A DNA stretch of 64,000 bases. Origin: CAIXSC01 sp046349915. GTDB lineage: Bacteria > Planctomycetota > Planctomycetia > Pirellulales > Pirellulaceae. The stretch spans positions 1,922,001 to 1,986,000 of the forward strand of contig JAXMBL010000003.1 of the NCBI GenBank assembly GCA_046349915.1, in the 5' to 3' direction. The notes beneath the pieces were generated by a model. The model made no database searches and was not told the DNA's origin. It saw only the letters and a program-made list of their open reading frames with translations. Below are positions 41,416 through 50,261 of the stretch, piece after piece (position 1 is the first letter of the stretch; every line of letters starts with the position of its first letter). Made by a program: the position numbers and the translations under genes.

Positions 41416-42957
41416 ATGGCCTCGGCGGAATTACATATCAAGGACAGTTTCTACTTCGAGGTGCCCAAGGCATTGTGGCCCTCGGCTCGCCATTCCAAGG
41501 CGGAATTTCCCGATGTGTGGATCAAGAATGATCCGCAGTTTCAGGCTTGGGAGGCTGAGCGTTTGTGCGCTGGGTTGGAGAAGCTCAACGCGTCATCGCC
41601 GTTTGGTTTGCCTGATACCAAGACGTTGCGACACGATTACGAACACTGGTTGCATGCGGATCACGCCAATTTTGGCAAGCCGCTCGATATTTATCTCGAA
41701 GAGCAGTCGCAGGCGTTGGCGGATAAGTACGCAACTTGGAAGTCGGGTGCCGCGGATCGGACAGACACGTTCGCTGAGTGGCTGGGGCGGACCGAGCAGG
41801 CTGGCGAGCCCGGTGTGTGGTTCGCTCGCGCCTCGCAAGATGGCGCTTGGTTGAAGTCTTGGGTCGAGATTCGGCGCGAGGCGGGAGATTTGCGAGCGTT
41901 CAAGGCCTCGCCCGTCGAGTGGTCGCGTGAATTGGTTGATGCCTATAACTTCCACTTGAGCGGCAAAGTGCTGATTCCGCAGCCCTTTGGCGAATTGCGG
42001 AATTTGTATCAAGGCGAGTCGGGCTTCTGCATCTCGAAGTTCATGATTCTCGAGGCGGCGGTCTTCGTCATTCTATTGGTGATCTTCTCGCGAGTCGGCC
42101 GAATGGTTGCCGCGGGCGGCCCGCCTCGTGGTCGCTTTTGGAATTTCTTCGAGTCGATGTTGGTGTTTGTGCGCGACGAGATCGCTCGCAAGGCCATTCA
42201 GACTCACCATCATGACGATCATGGCCATGGTGAGCATGGTCATGGAGAGCATGGTCATAAAGGCGATGCTGCTCATGGACATGCTACACACGGGCCTGAC
42301 GCTCATGGCTCATCTGGGCACGGCTCATCTGGGCACGGGGCTCAAGGTCATGCGGATCACGGTCCCGAAGCCGGCGTCGCTCTGGCTGGCGGGGCGCTCG
42401 CTGTTCATTCTCACAACCCGCATGAGGATGCTGATCGATTTGTGCCACTCTTGTGGACGATCTTTTTCTTCATCTTGGGCTGTAATTTGATGGGGATGTT
42501 GCCCTGGTTGGGTGCGCCTTCCAGTTCTTGGGGAGCGACGCTGGCCTTGGCTTTGATTACATTCTTGACTGGCATGATCGCCGGTTCCAAGCGATTTGGT
42601 TTCTTGGGGTATTGGGCGAATCAGGTCCCGTCGATGGGCCTGCCGTTTGTGTTGGCGATCCTGCTGGTGCCGATGATCTTCTTGATCGAGGTGCTCGGTT
42701 TGGTGATCAAGCACACGGTGTTGTCGATTCGTTTGCTCGCGAACATGATCGCCGGCCACTTGGTGTTGCTCGCCATTCTGATGTTGGCGTTCAGCGTCGA
42801 GGGGGCGGCCAGCGCGAGTTGGGGTGTGACGGGCTTCTTTGCGGTGGTTGGCTCCGCTGCCCTCAGTTGTCTTGAGTTGTTCGTAGCCTTTTTGCAGGCC
42901 TACGTTTTTACGTTGCTATCGGCCTTGTTCATCAACGCGGCGATCCACAAACACTAG
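41416..42957 (+). CDS. atpB: F0F1 ATP synthase subunit a with large insertion and His-rich loop
   Basis: Proton-channel subunit a. 513 residues from the ATG at 41416, about twice the usual 240-280. After the canonical-looking start IKDSFYFEVPKALW comes an insertion of about 160 residues, rich in Trp, His and charged residues, before GKVLIPQPFG and the first membrane helix (KFMILEAAVFVILLVIF). A His-rich stretch (about 264-320, 17 His) interrupts the loop after RDEIARKAI. The conserved core follows: FVPLLWTIFFFILGCNLMGML and IRLLANMIAGHLVLLAIL with the essential Arg. See findings. Confidence 0.95.
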   Translation: MASAELHIKDSFYFEVPKALWPSARHSKAEFPDVWIKNDPQFQAWEAERLCAGLEKLNASSPFGLPDTKTLRHDYEHWLHADHANFGKPLDIYLEEQSQALADKYATWKSGAADRTDTFAEWLGRTEQAGEPGVWFARASQDGAWLKSWVEIRREAGDLRAFKASPVEWSRELVDAYNFHLSGKVLIPQPFGELRNLYQGESGFCISKFMILEAAVFVILLVIFSRVGRMVAAGGPPRGRFWNFFESMLVFVRDEIARKAIQTHHHDDHGHGEHGHGEHGHKGDAAHGHATHGPDAHGSSGHGSSGHGAQGHADHGPEAGVALAGGALAVHSHNPHEDADRFVPLLWTIFFFILGCNLMGMLPWLGAPSSSWGATLALALITFLTGMIAGSKRFGFLGYWANQVPSMGLPFVLAILLVPMIFLIEVLGLVIKHTVLSIRLLANMIAGHLVLLAILMLAFSVEGAASASWGVTGFFAVVGSAALSCLELFVAFLQAYVFTLLSALFINAAIHKH

Positions 42958-43013
42958 TTTGTCCGCTTGGTGACGTGGTCAGTCTCATGTTGGTATCGAG
43001 AGGAGTATTTGCA

Positions 43014-43316
43014 GTGAACCATTTGGCGAAGATTTCGTTCTGGAGCTTGGTGGCTGTTGCGGCGTTTGCGACCCCGGCGTTTGCCGCTGATGGCCCGCTG
43101 GTGGAATTCTCGGGCGCCATCGGCGCTGGCATCGTGACGCTCGGCGCCGCCTTCGGCATCGCCAAGCTCGCTTCGTCGGCTTACGAAAGCATGGCTCGTC
43201 AGCCCGAAGCGGCTGGTACGATCCAGGTTGCGATGATTATCGCCGCGGCGTTGATCGAAGGTTTCACCTTCTTCGCGCTCGTCGTCTGCCTCCAGCAGAA
43301 TCCTTGGGCGAAGTAG
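43014..43316 (+). CDS. atpE: F0F1 ATP synthase subunit c with leader peptide
   Basis: Subunit of the rotor ring. I chose the GTG at 43014 (100 residues), as GAGAGGAG lies 8 bases upstream. The first 25 residues (LAKISFWSLVAVAAFATPAFA-AD) look like a cleavable signal peptide. The canonical hairpin then follows: helix 1 SGAIGAGIVTLGAAFGIAKLASSAYESMARQPE with the conserved RQP loop, and helix 2 IQVAMIIAAALIEGFTFFALVVCL with the ion-binding Glu. The Na+-type Q/ES-T ligand set is not obvious, so H+ coupling is more likely. Confidence 0.95.
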   Translation: MNHLAKISFWSLVAVAAFATPAFAADGPLVEFSGAIGAGIVTLGAAFGIAKLASSAYESMARQPEAAGTIQVAMIIAAALIEGFTFFALVVCLQQNPWAK

Positions 43317-43429
43317 TTGGTCGGCGGCTGTTGCGTCGGGCGATTCACGCATCGAGAGGTAATCCTGGTGCGCGAACCAAGGGCGCTCGGTTCTGTTTGT
43401 TGGTTTCCTTGCCGTGGGGCGTGGACGTC

Positions 43430-44431
43430 ATGAATCTCAGTCTGCGTGGCTGGATTGCTGCTTTCAGTTTGGTCGGGATGTTCGCTTGGGCGAATATGGC
43501 GGACGCCGCGCAAGCGGAGTCCGCGAAACCCGAGGCGAATAAGGTTGAGGCTGAAAAGGCCGCGCCGGCAACGCCGGACAGCGGCGAGAAGCCAGCAACC
43601 GCGGAAAAGCCGGCCGCCGCCGAAAAACCGGCGGAAGAGGCGAAGCCGGCCGAGGCAGTCAAGCCTGCCGCTGCCAGCGAGGAGAAACCTGCTACTGAAC
43701 AGCCTGCCGCTGAAAAGTCCTCCGAATCGAAGGATGCGGATCACGGCGCCTCCGCCAAGGGTGAGTCGGCTGCGGCGGACGCCAAGCATGACGAACCCAA
43801 GCATGATGATGCGGGGCATAACAAGGCGGGACATGGTGACGCGGGGCATGGGGGTGGAAATGGCCATCATGATCCGACCGATTTGAGTCATGCCAATGAT
43901 GGACCTGGGCATGCCAATCTGGCCCCTCGCGCGTTGACCGGAATTCAAGAGTTGAAGGCCGATCTCGCGATCTATACCTTCATCGTCTTCTTGTTGTTGG
44001 CGGCCGTGCTGCTGAAGTTTGGTTGGAAGCCGATCATGTCGGGGCTCGACAAGCGTGAGCAGTCGATTCGCGACTTGATTGCTCAAACCGAGCGAAACGC
44101 GGCGCAAGCGGAAGCGACTTTGAAGAAGCACGAGGCCCTGCTGGCGACTGCTGCGGATGAGATTCGCGAACTGAAGGCGACCGCTCATCGCGACATCGAG
44201 AAGCAGAGCGAGGAGATCCTGGCGAAGGCGCACGCGGATGCGTCCCGCGATCGAGAGCGAGCTTTGGCGGATATCGAAGTCGCCAAGACGGTGGCGCTGC
44301 GAGAAATTGCTCAAAAGAGCGTCAACACGGCGGTGGGACTGGCGGGGCGAATTCTGCAGCGTGAGGTGAGCGCCGCGGATCATGTCCAGCTGATCAACGA
44401 CGCGTTGGAGAAGTTTCCCAGTCGCAATTGA
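43430..44431 (+). CDS. atpF: F0F1 ATP synthase subunit b with exported His-rich extension
   Basis: Peripheral stalk subunit. 333 residues from the ATG at 43430, where MNLSLRGWIAAFSLVGMFAWANMADAAQA starts; the usual length is about 160. A signal peptide is followed by about 85 residues rich in Ala/Pro/Lys/Glu (EKPAAAEKPAEEAKPAEAVK-like) and about 55 residues rich in His (HDEPKHDDAGHNKAGHGD, GHH). Only then comes the canonical helix (YTFIVFLLLAAVLLKFGWKPIMSGLDKREQSI) and the long charged coiled coil to LEKFPSRN. The mature N-terminus would be outside. Only one b-type gene is present. Confidence 0.93.
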   Translation: MNLSLRGWIAAFSLVGMFAWANMADAAQAESAKPEANKVEAEKAAPATPDSGEKPATAEKPAAAEKPAEEAKPAEAVKPAAASEEKPATEQPAAEKSSESKDADHGASAKGESAAADAKHDEPKHDDAGHNKAGHGDAGHGGGNGHHDPTDLSHANDGPGHANLAPRALTGIQELKADLAIYTFIVFLLLAAVLLKFGWKPIMSGLDKREQSIRDLIAQTERNAAQAEATLKKHEALLATAADEIRELKATAHRDIEKQSEEILAKAHADASRDRERALADIEVAKTVALREIAQKSVNTAVGLAGRILQREVSAADHVQLINDALEKFPSRN

Positions 44432-44579
44432 GAGTTCGCGACCGGAGGAGTCGCTTCAGGACGGCGGGCGTTTGCCAGCGGAACTGGAGGCGGTGAGATT
44501 CGGAAGGGACAGGCGGGGCGTAGGGCTGAGGTGATCCAGGTACGAGTGGTCGCTGGGGTCGTAGTCGGGCAGGAATTCC

Positions 44580-45206
44580 ATGGCTGAAACTTCAAGTTCC
44601 AATGGCGGGTTCAATGCAGGCCAACAGTACCTTGGCGGAGTCTACGCCAAGGCGTTGTTGGGCGTGACGGAGTCTGCCGGCGTCACGGAATCGGTAGTCG
44701 CCGAGTTCGACTCATTCTTGACTGACGTGCTGGAACGCCTTCCCGATTTCGAGGCGATGCTGAAGTCTCCGCGGGTGAGTCACGAGGACAAGGAACGCCT
44801 TTTCGACCGAGCTTTTGCGGGCAAGATGTCAGTCTGTCTGTTGAACTTCCTCAAGGTGGTATCGCGGCACGGGCGACTCGATTGCCTCCGCATGATCAAC
44901 CGAGCCGTTCATCTGCTCCTGGACAATTTGCGTGGGCGAGTTCAGGTTGAGGTGACGACGGCCGCGCCGGTTCCGGCCGATGTTCTCGACGGAGTCCGCA
45001 ACCGACTGGCGGTTTCGTTGGGGAGAGAGGTCGTGGTGAGTACGTCGGTGAATCCCGAGTTGCTCGGCGGTATCGTCGTGCGAATCGGGGACAAGGTATA
45101 CGACGGTAGCATTAAGAATAGTTTGGAACGCATGCGCGAGGAAACGTTCTCGCAGTCGGTGGAAAACATGCGTCGCAATTTGGATCGACTGGTGGTCGCT
45201 AACTGA
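44580..45206 (+). CDS. atpH: F0F1 ATP synthase subunit delta
   Basis: 208 residues, slightly above the usual 180. Connects F1 to the peripheral stalk. Recognised from YAKALLGVTESAG at the N-terminus, the middle FLKVVSRHGRLDCL and the C-terminal motif VSTSVNPELLGGIVVRIGDKVYDGSIKNSLERM. The start ATG sits in normal operon order between atpF and atpA; 148 bases of apparently non-coding sequence separate it from atpF. Confidence 0.95.
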   Translation: MAETSSSNGGFNAGQQYLGGVYAKALLGVTESAGVTESVVAEFDSFLTDVLERLPDFEAMLKSPRVSHEDKERLFDRAFAGKMSVCLLNFLKVVSRHGRLDCLRMINRAVHLLLDNLRGRVQVEVTTAAPVPADVLDGVRNRLAVSLGREVVVSTSVNPELLGGIVVRIGDKVYDGSIKNSLERMREETFSQSVENMRRNLDRLVVAN

Positions 45207-45272
45207 GCAAAGGCGCGCCGGCCTCCCCTGACGACAAGAGTTGCAGGGTGACGGCGGGGCGTGAGGGTTTCC

Positions 45273-46790
45273 ATGAAGTTCAATGCAGACGAAATCGCAT
45301 CCGTCATTCAGCAAGAAATTCAGACTTACCAAAGCACCTTGGATGTGCGCGAGGTAGGCGTGGTCCTGGAGGTGGGCGATGGTATCGCTCGCGTCTACGG
45401 TCTGTCTGGCGTGATGTCGGGTGAAATGGTGCAGTTCCCCAACGGAACCGTGGGGCTCGCCTTCAACCTGGAAGAGAACAGCGTCGGCGTGATCATTCTC
45501 GGCGATTACCTCAGCATTCAAGAGGGCGACGAGGTGCGGGCGATGGGGCAATTGCTGTCGGTGCCGGTCGGCCCGGGAGTGGTTGGTCGAGTGCTCGATC
45601 CGCTGGGCAATCCGTTAGATGGCAAGGGGCCCGTGCATTCGACCGAGCGTCGAGCGGTCGAAACGATGGCGCCGGGCGTGGCTGAACGTCAGCCGGTGCG
45701 CGAGCCGTTGCAGACCGGGATCAAGGCGATCGACGCGATGACGCCGATCGGCCGCGGTCAACGCGAGTTGATCATTGGCGACCGCAAGACGGGCAAGACC
45801 ACGATTGCCATCGACGCCATCCTGAACCAGAAGAACTCGGGCGTTAAGTGCTTCTACGTCGCCGTCGGTCAGAAGGACTCGTCGGTCGCCAACGTGATCC
45901 GCGTGCTCGAAGAACACGGCGCGATGGAATACACGACGGTGATCGTCTCGGGCGCGTCCGCCCCGGCGCCGTTGCAGTACGTCGCTCCTTACGCGGGCAC
46001 GGCGATGGCCGAGTACTTCATGTACAACGGTCAGCATGCGTTGATTGTGTACGACGATTTGTCGAAGCAAGCCGTTGCTTACCGACAGTTGTCGCTGTTG
46101 ATGCGTCGTCCGCCGGGGCGCGAGGCGTACCCTGGAGACGTGTTCTACTGCCACAGCCGCTTGTTGGAGCGTTCGGCGAAGTTGTCGGACGCGTTGGGCG
46201 GCGGTTCGCTGACGTCGTTGCCGATCATCGAGACGTTGGAAGGCGAAGTTTCGGCTTACATTCCGACGAACGTGATTTCGATTACCGACGGTCAGATTTA
46301 CTTGCAGCCTGACTTGTTCTTCAAGGGCATCCGCCCTGCGATGAACGTCGGTATTTCGGTGTCGCGCGTCGGTGGTGCGGCTCAAATCAAGGCCATGAAG
46401 GACAAGTTGGTGGCAGGTGGTTTGCGATTGGCGCTCGCCGCATTCCGCGAGCTGGAAGCGTTTGCTCAGCTCGGTACGGAATTGGACGCCGCCACCCAAT
46501 CGCGACTCGATCGCGGTTACCGCATGGTGGAATTGCTGAAGCAGCCGCAATACCAACCGATGGAAGTGGTCGACGAGGTGATGGTAATTTTTGCGGGTAA
46601 CTCCGGTTACTTGGATAAGCTGCCCATCAACCAAGTGCAGAAGTGGGAAAAGGCGTTCCTCGAACACATGAAGTCGATCCGCAAGGATGTGCGGGCGAAG
46701 CTTGTGGAGAAGAAGGAATTGACCGACGAACTCAAGAAGGCGTTGCAGAGCGCCATCGAGGAGTTTCAGGCAATTTTCGCCAAGGGTTAA
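45273..46790 (+). CDS. atpA: F0F1 ATP synthase subunit alpha
   Basis: 505 residues from the ATG at 45273 (MKFNADEIASVIQ), preferred over an upstream GTG because GAGGG lies 7 bases before it. Non-catalytic nucleotide-binding subunit. Walker A GDRKTGKTTIAID, the DELSEED-adjacent and alpha-specific segment RPPGREAYPGDVFYCHSRLLERSAK, then ISITDGQIYLQPDLFFKGIRPAMNVGISVSRVGGAAQ with the alpha signature PAxNVGxSVSRVG. Length and motifs are fully normal. Confidence 0.98.
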   Translation: MKFNADEIASVIQQEIQTYQSTLDVREVGVVLEVGDGIARVYGLSGVMSGEMVQFPNGTVGLAFNLEENSVGVIILGDYLSIQEGDEVRAMGQLLSVPVGPGVVGRVLDPLGNPLDGKGPVHSTERRAVETMAPGVAERQPVREPLQTGIKAIDAMTPIGRGQRELIIGDRKTGKTTIAIDAILNQKNSGVKCFYVAVGQKDSSVANVIRVLEEHGAMEYTTVIVSGASAPAPLQYVAPYAGTAMAEYFMYNGQHALIVYDDLSKQAVAYRQLSLLMRRPPGREAYPGDVFYCHSRLLERSAKLSDALGGGSLTSLPIIETLEGEVSAYIPTNVISITDGQIYLQPDLFFKGIRPAMNVGISVSRVGGAAQIKAMKDKLVAGGLRLALAAFRELEAFAQLGTELDAATQSRLDRGYRMVELLKQPQYQPMEVVDEVMVIFAGNSGYLDKLPINQVQKWEKAFLEHMKSIRKDVRAKLVEKKELTDELKKALQSAIEEFQAIFAKG

Positions 46791-46827
46791 GCTTGCTTGG
46801 ACGCGGCCCAACTGCCGCGAGGTCGCA

Positions 46828-47163
46828 ATGAGCGAAGTTGAGATTCCCCCTCCCACGAATGATGAAAGGCTCTGGGCTACCTTGGCCCACGCGTCCTATT
46901 TCGTGCTGGGGATCATCGGACCGCTCGTGATCTGGTTGATGAAGAAGGATGAGTCGGCTTATGTAGCGGCTCACGCTAAGGAAGCCCTGAACTTTCAACT
47001 GGCCGTTACGATCGTGGCCGTTGTCAGCACACTGACTTGTGTGGGGGCGCCGTTGGCGATTGTGGCTGGCATCGGCGGCATTGTGTACTCGATTTTGGCG
47101 GCGATCGAAGCCAACGCCGGTCGCCTTTACCAATATCCTTACTCAATTCGCATGATTAGCTGA
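46828..47163 (+). CDS. DUF4870 membrane protein inserted in the atp operon
   Basis: 111 residues. A cytosolic start PTNDERLWATLAHASYF leads into a helix (VLGIIGPLVIWLM), the conserved KKDESAYVAAHAKEALNFQL motif and two further helices (TIVAVVSTLTCVGAPLAIVAGIGGIVYSILAAI). It ends YQYPYSIRMIS. This is the DUF4870 (Tic20-like) family of small membrane proteins. It lies between atpA and atpG, 37 bases after atpA and 147 bases before atpG, where no atp gene is expected. Function unknown. Confidence 0.9.
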   Translation: MSEVEIPPPTNDERLWATLAHASYFVLGIIGPLVIWLMKKDESAYVAAHAKEALNFQLAVTIVAVVSTLTCVGAPLAIVAGIGGIVYSILAAIEANAGRLYQYPYSIRMIS

Positions 47164-47310
47164 TCCGCGCCAGTGATGCTGAAGGAATGCAGTAACGCGG
47201 TAGTAATGCCGCAGTGATGCGAGCAGGATTTGAAAGAGTAAGAGCACGACAGTAACGAGCCCGAGATCGGTTTCCGACGATTGCGGGATGAGTGGTACGG
47301 GGAGAGGGAA

Positions 47311-48201
47311 ATGGCCAAATCGCGTGCGCTCGACAAACGACGAAAGTCGATTCGCAACATCCGCAAAATCACGCGGACCATGGAGTTGATCGCGCGAGCT
47401 CGATTCAAGAAGGCGATGGACCGAGCGACGGCGGCCAGTGCGTACACCAAACGCATGACTCAACTGGTCGCCGATTTGGCTCGGTCGGGTTTGCAGGTGA
47501 GTCATCCGTTGCTGGAAGGCCGGGCGGAAACTAAGTCCGCCACTCTGCTCGTCTTGACCTCCAATCGCGGGTTGTGCGGCGGTTACAACAGTTCGGTGCT
47601 GCGGCAAGCGGTTCCGCACTTGGCTGAACTTACGACGTCGGTGGCCAAGGTGGAGGCCGAAGTTTCGGGTAAACGCGGGCTCGCGAACTTCAAGTTCCGT
47701 GGCTTGCCGGTCAGCCGCAGCTTCACGAACTTTGAAGACCAACCCAAGTTTGAGGAAGTGGAACAGATCGCGAACCGCTATCTGGAAATGTACGCGGCCG
47801 GTGAACTCGACCGACTTGATGTCGCCTACACGAAATTCGTGAGCAGCTCGCGACAGGCAGCGGTCGTTGAGACCTTGTTGCCGCTCGGTTCGCTGACGGA
47901 AGGGGTCGCCGAGGAGAAGGATGGTAGTTCGCAGGCCGCGACTCAGTACGAGTTCTTGCCGTCTGCGTCGAGCATCTTGGAAGAAGTGGTGCCGACGAGT
48001 TTTAAGATTCGGTTGTTCAAGTGCTTCTTGGACGCCGCGGTCAGCGAACAAATCGCACGCATGGTCGCCATGAAATCGGCGACAGAAAACGCCAGCGAGA
48101 TGATCAAGGAATTGTCCACCGCATACAACCGAGCGCGGCAGTCGCAGATTACGGGCGAAATCATGGAAATCATTGGAGGCGTCGAGGCTCTCAAGAGCTG
48201 A
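47311..48201 (+). CDS. atpG: F0F1 ATP synthase subunit gamma
   Basis: 296 residues from the ATG at 47311, which has GGGGAGAGGGAA immediately upstream. Central rotor shaft. N-terminal helix MAKSRALDKRRKSIRNIRKITRTMELIARARFKKA is the gamma signature; LVLTSNRGLCGGYNSSVLR follows; the C-terminal helix has SATENASEMIKELSTAYNRARQSQITGEIMEIIGG. The family signature ITxEIxEIxGGxxAL is intact. Length is normal. Confidence 0.97.
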   Translation: MAKSRALDKRRKSIRNIRKITRTMELIARARFKKAMDRATAASAYTKRMTQLVADLARSGLQVSHPLLEGRAETKSATLLVLTSNRGLCGGYNSSVLRQAVPHLAELTTSVAKVEAEVSGKRGLANFKFRGLPVSRSFTNFEDQPKFEEVEQIANRYLEMYAAGELDRLDVAYTKFVSSSRQAAVVETLLPLGSLTEGVAEEKDGSSQAATQYEFLPSASSILEEVVPTSFKIRLFKCFLDAAVSEQIARMVAMKSATENASEMIKELSTAYNRARQSQITGEIMEIIGGVEALKS

Positions 48202-48293
48202 CGACGTCCACCTCGGCTGGTTTGCTCCAGTCGCAACGTGAGTACACGGCATCCAGGTCCCGCGACAGGGGCCTCAATTTCAGCGAGTTTAAT

Positions 48294-49742
48294 ATGGTCA
48301 CGAACGGCACAAGCAACAGCGGTCGCATCACTCAAGTTATCGGCTCGACATTTGACGCCGAGTTTCCGGAGCACCATCTGCCGGCGATTTACAATGCCGT
48401 CAAGGTTGCTTCCACGCATAAAGGCGTGAAGCTCGACCTGATGGGCGAGATCCAGCAGCACTTGGGTGGTGGACGCGTTCGCTGTGTCGCCTTGGGTGGC
48501 ACGGACGGCCTGATGCGAGGTCAGGAGTGCGTCGACACGGGCGCCCCGCTGTCGGTGCCCGTCGGCGAAGGAACTCTGGGGCGCGTGTTCAACTTGCTGG
48601 GTCAGCCGATTGACAGCCGCGGTCCCGTGAATTGCCAGGAGAGCTGGCCGATTCACCGCGAGGCCCCCAAGGTTGCCGAGCTGTCGACGAACACCGAACT
48701 GTTCGAGACGGGCATCAAGGTGATCGACTTGCTGACTCCGTTCGTACGCGGTGGCAAGGCCGGGTTGTTCGGCGGCGCCGGTTTGGGAAAGACCGTTATT
48801 CTCACCGAGCTGATCGCTCGTATCGCGAGTGCTCACGGTGGTTACTCGGTGTTCGCGGGCGTGGGCGAACGAACTCGCGAAGGAACCGACTTGTGGCTCG
48901 AAATGCAGGAAGCGAAGATCGGTAACACCGGTCGGCACGTGATCGAGCAGACATGCATGGTGTTCGGTCAGATGAACGAGCCGCCTGGAGCTCGTCTCCG
49001 CGTGGCCCTCTCGGCCCTGACGATGGCCGAGTTCTTCCGCGATACGACCGGCAAGGACACGCTATTGTTCGTGGACAACATCTTCCGCTTCTCGCAAGCA
49101 GGAAGCGAAGTATCCGCTCTGTTGGGACGCATGCCGTCCGCGGTGGGTTACCAGCCGACGTTGGCGACCGAAATGGGCGCCCTCCAGGAGCGAATCGCTT
49201 CGACTCGAAAGGGCGCTATTACCTCGGTGCAAGCGGTATACGTCCCCGCCGACGACCCGACCGACCCCGCTCCGGCGACTGCGTTCGGTCAGTTGGATGC
49301 GTTCCTCTATCTGGAACGCGCGATCTCGGAAAAGGGTATTTACCCCGCGGTCGATCCCTTGGCCTCGTCGAGCCGCATTCTCGATCCTCAATTCGTCGGT
49401 GCTCGACACTACGCCTGTGCTCGTCGAGTGCAGGGTATGTTGCAGCGTTATCGCGAGTTGCAAGACATCATCGCGATTCTGGGTATCGAAGAATTGAGCG
49501 AAGACGACAAGTTGGTGGTGCATCGTGCTCGCCGCATCGAGCGCTTCCTGTCGCAGCCGTTCTTGGTCGCCGAAGTCTTCACCGGCAAGCCGGGTGAAAT
49601 CACGAAACTCGGCGATACCATTCGCAGCTTCGAGGAGTTGTGCGACGGCAAGTGGGATCACCTGCCGGAAGATGCGTTCATGTACGTCGGCGCCATCGAA
49701 CAGGCCGAAGAGCAGGCCAAGAAGATGGCCGCCAAGAAGTAG
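48294..49742 (+). CDS. atpD: F0F1 ATP synthase subunit beta
   Basis: 482 residues from the ATG at 48294. Catalytic subunit. Walker A GGAGLGKTVILTEL, catalytic GVGERTREGTDLW, Walker B DTLLFVDNIFRFSQAGSEVSALLGRMPSAVGYQPTL, the DELSEED-equivalent EELSEDDKLVV and the C-terminal LSQPFLVAEVFTGKPG. All are canonical. The longer in-frame extension upstream of 48294 overlaps atpG and is not coding. Confidence 0.98.
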   Translation: MVTNGTSNSGRITQVIGSTFDAEFPEHHLPAIYNAVKVASTHKGVKLDLMGEIQQHLGGGRVRCVALGGTDGLMRGQECVDTGAPLSVPVGEGTLGRVFNLLGQPIDSRGPVNCQESWPIHREAPKVAELSTNTELFETGIKVIDLLTPFVRGGKAGLFGGAGLGKTVILTELIARIASAHGGYSVFAGVGERTREGTDLWLEMQEAKIGNTGRHVIEQTCMVFGQMNEPPGARLRVALSALTMAEFFRDTTGKDTLLFVDNIFRFSQAGSEVSALLGRMPSAVGYQPTLATEMGALQERIASTRKGAITSVQAVYVPADDPTDPAPATAFGQLDAFLYLERAISEKGIYPAVDPLASSSRILDPQFVGARHYACARRVQGMLQRYRELQDIIAILGIEELSEDDKLVVHRARRIERFLSQPFLVAEVFTGKPGEITKLGDTIRSFEELCDGKWDHLPEDAFMYVGAIEQAEEQAKKMAAKK

Positions 49743-49799
49743 TCGTCGTTCGAGCGATCCATCGTTCACTGGTTCGATTCCGTTCACGGATCCGCCGCC

Positions 49800-50198
49800 A
49801 TGGCCAACCTAAAGTGTGTCGTCGTCACTCCCGAACAGACCGTCTTGGAAGCGGAGGCCGAGTTCGTCGCGCTGCCGCTGTACGACGGTGAAATCGGTAT
49901 CGCTCCGGGGCGTGGAGCGATGATCGGGCGTTTGGGTTTCGGCGAGATGCGATTGCGTCGCGGCGGGGACGTCGAACGGTGGTACGTCGACGGCGGTTTC
50001 GTGCAGGTCTCGAAAGACGTCATCTCGGTTTTGACCGCGAAGGCGGTTGTCGCCAAGGAAGTGGATGAGCAAGCCGCGCGAACTCAGATCGAAGCGGCGA
50101 TGAAGAAGCCCATCCACACGCCAGAACTGCTCGAAATCCGCGAACGCGCCCTCGCTCAAGGTCGCGCCCAGGTGCGAGTGGCTCAGAAGGCGAAGTAA
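49800..50198 (+). CDS. atpC: F0F1 ATP synthase subunit epsilon
   Basis: 132 residues. Beta-sandwich start LKCVVVTPEQTVLEAEAEFVALPLYDGEIGIAPGRGAMIGRLGFGEMRLR, then WYVDGGFVQVSKDVISVLTAKAV, and a two-helix C-terminal part. It is the last gene of the operon; an unrelated membrane-protein frame begins 63 bases later without a clear terminator between. Confidence 0.96.
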   Translation: MANLKCVVVTPEQTVLEAEAEFVALPLYDGEIGIAPGRGAMIGRLGFGEMRLRRGGDVERWYVDGGFVQVSKDVISVLTAKAVVAKEVDEQAARTQIEAAMKKPIHTPELLEIRERALAQGRAQVRVAQKAK

Positions 50199-50261
50199 CC
50201 TGTTGTCGGGGCCGGGAGTTTTTCCGGGAGTTTGTCTAGAAGTGTGACGGAGACACCACGG

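Noticed and set aside
43199..44383. Minus-strand frame opposite atpE/atpF
   Set aside because: Antisense of conserved subunits; composition reflects the low-complexity extension of subunit b.
45615..46856. Long minus-strand open frame opposite atpA (413 codons)
   Set aside because: Lies wholly antisense to a perfectly conserved gene, rich in Arg/His/Leu as expected for a shadow in high-GC DNA, no ribosome site or motif.
48021..48293. Longer N-terminus for subunit beta
   Set aside because: The extra codons overlap atpG in another frame; conserved beta sequence begins at the ATG 48294.
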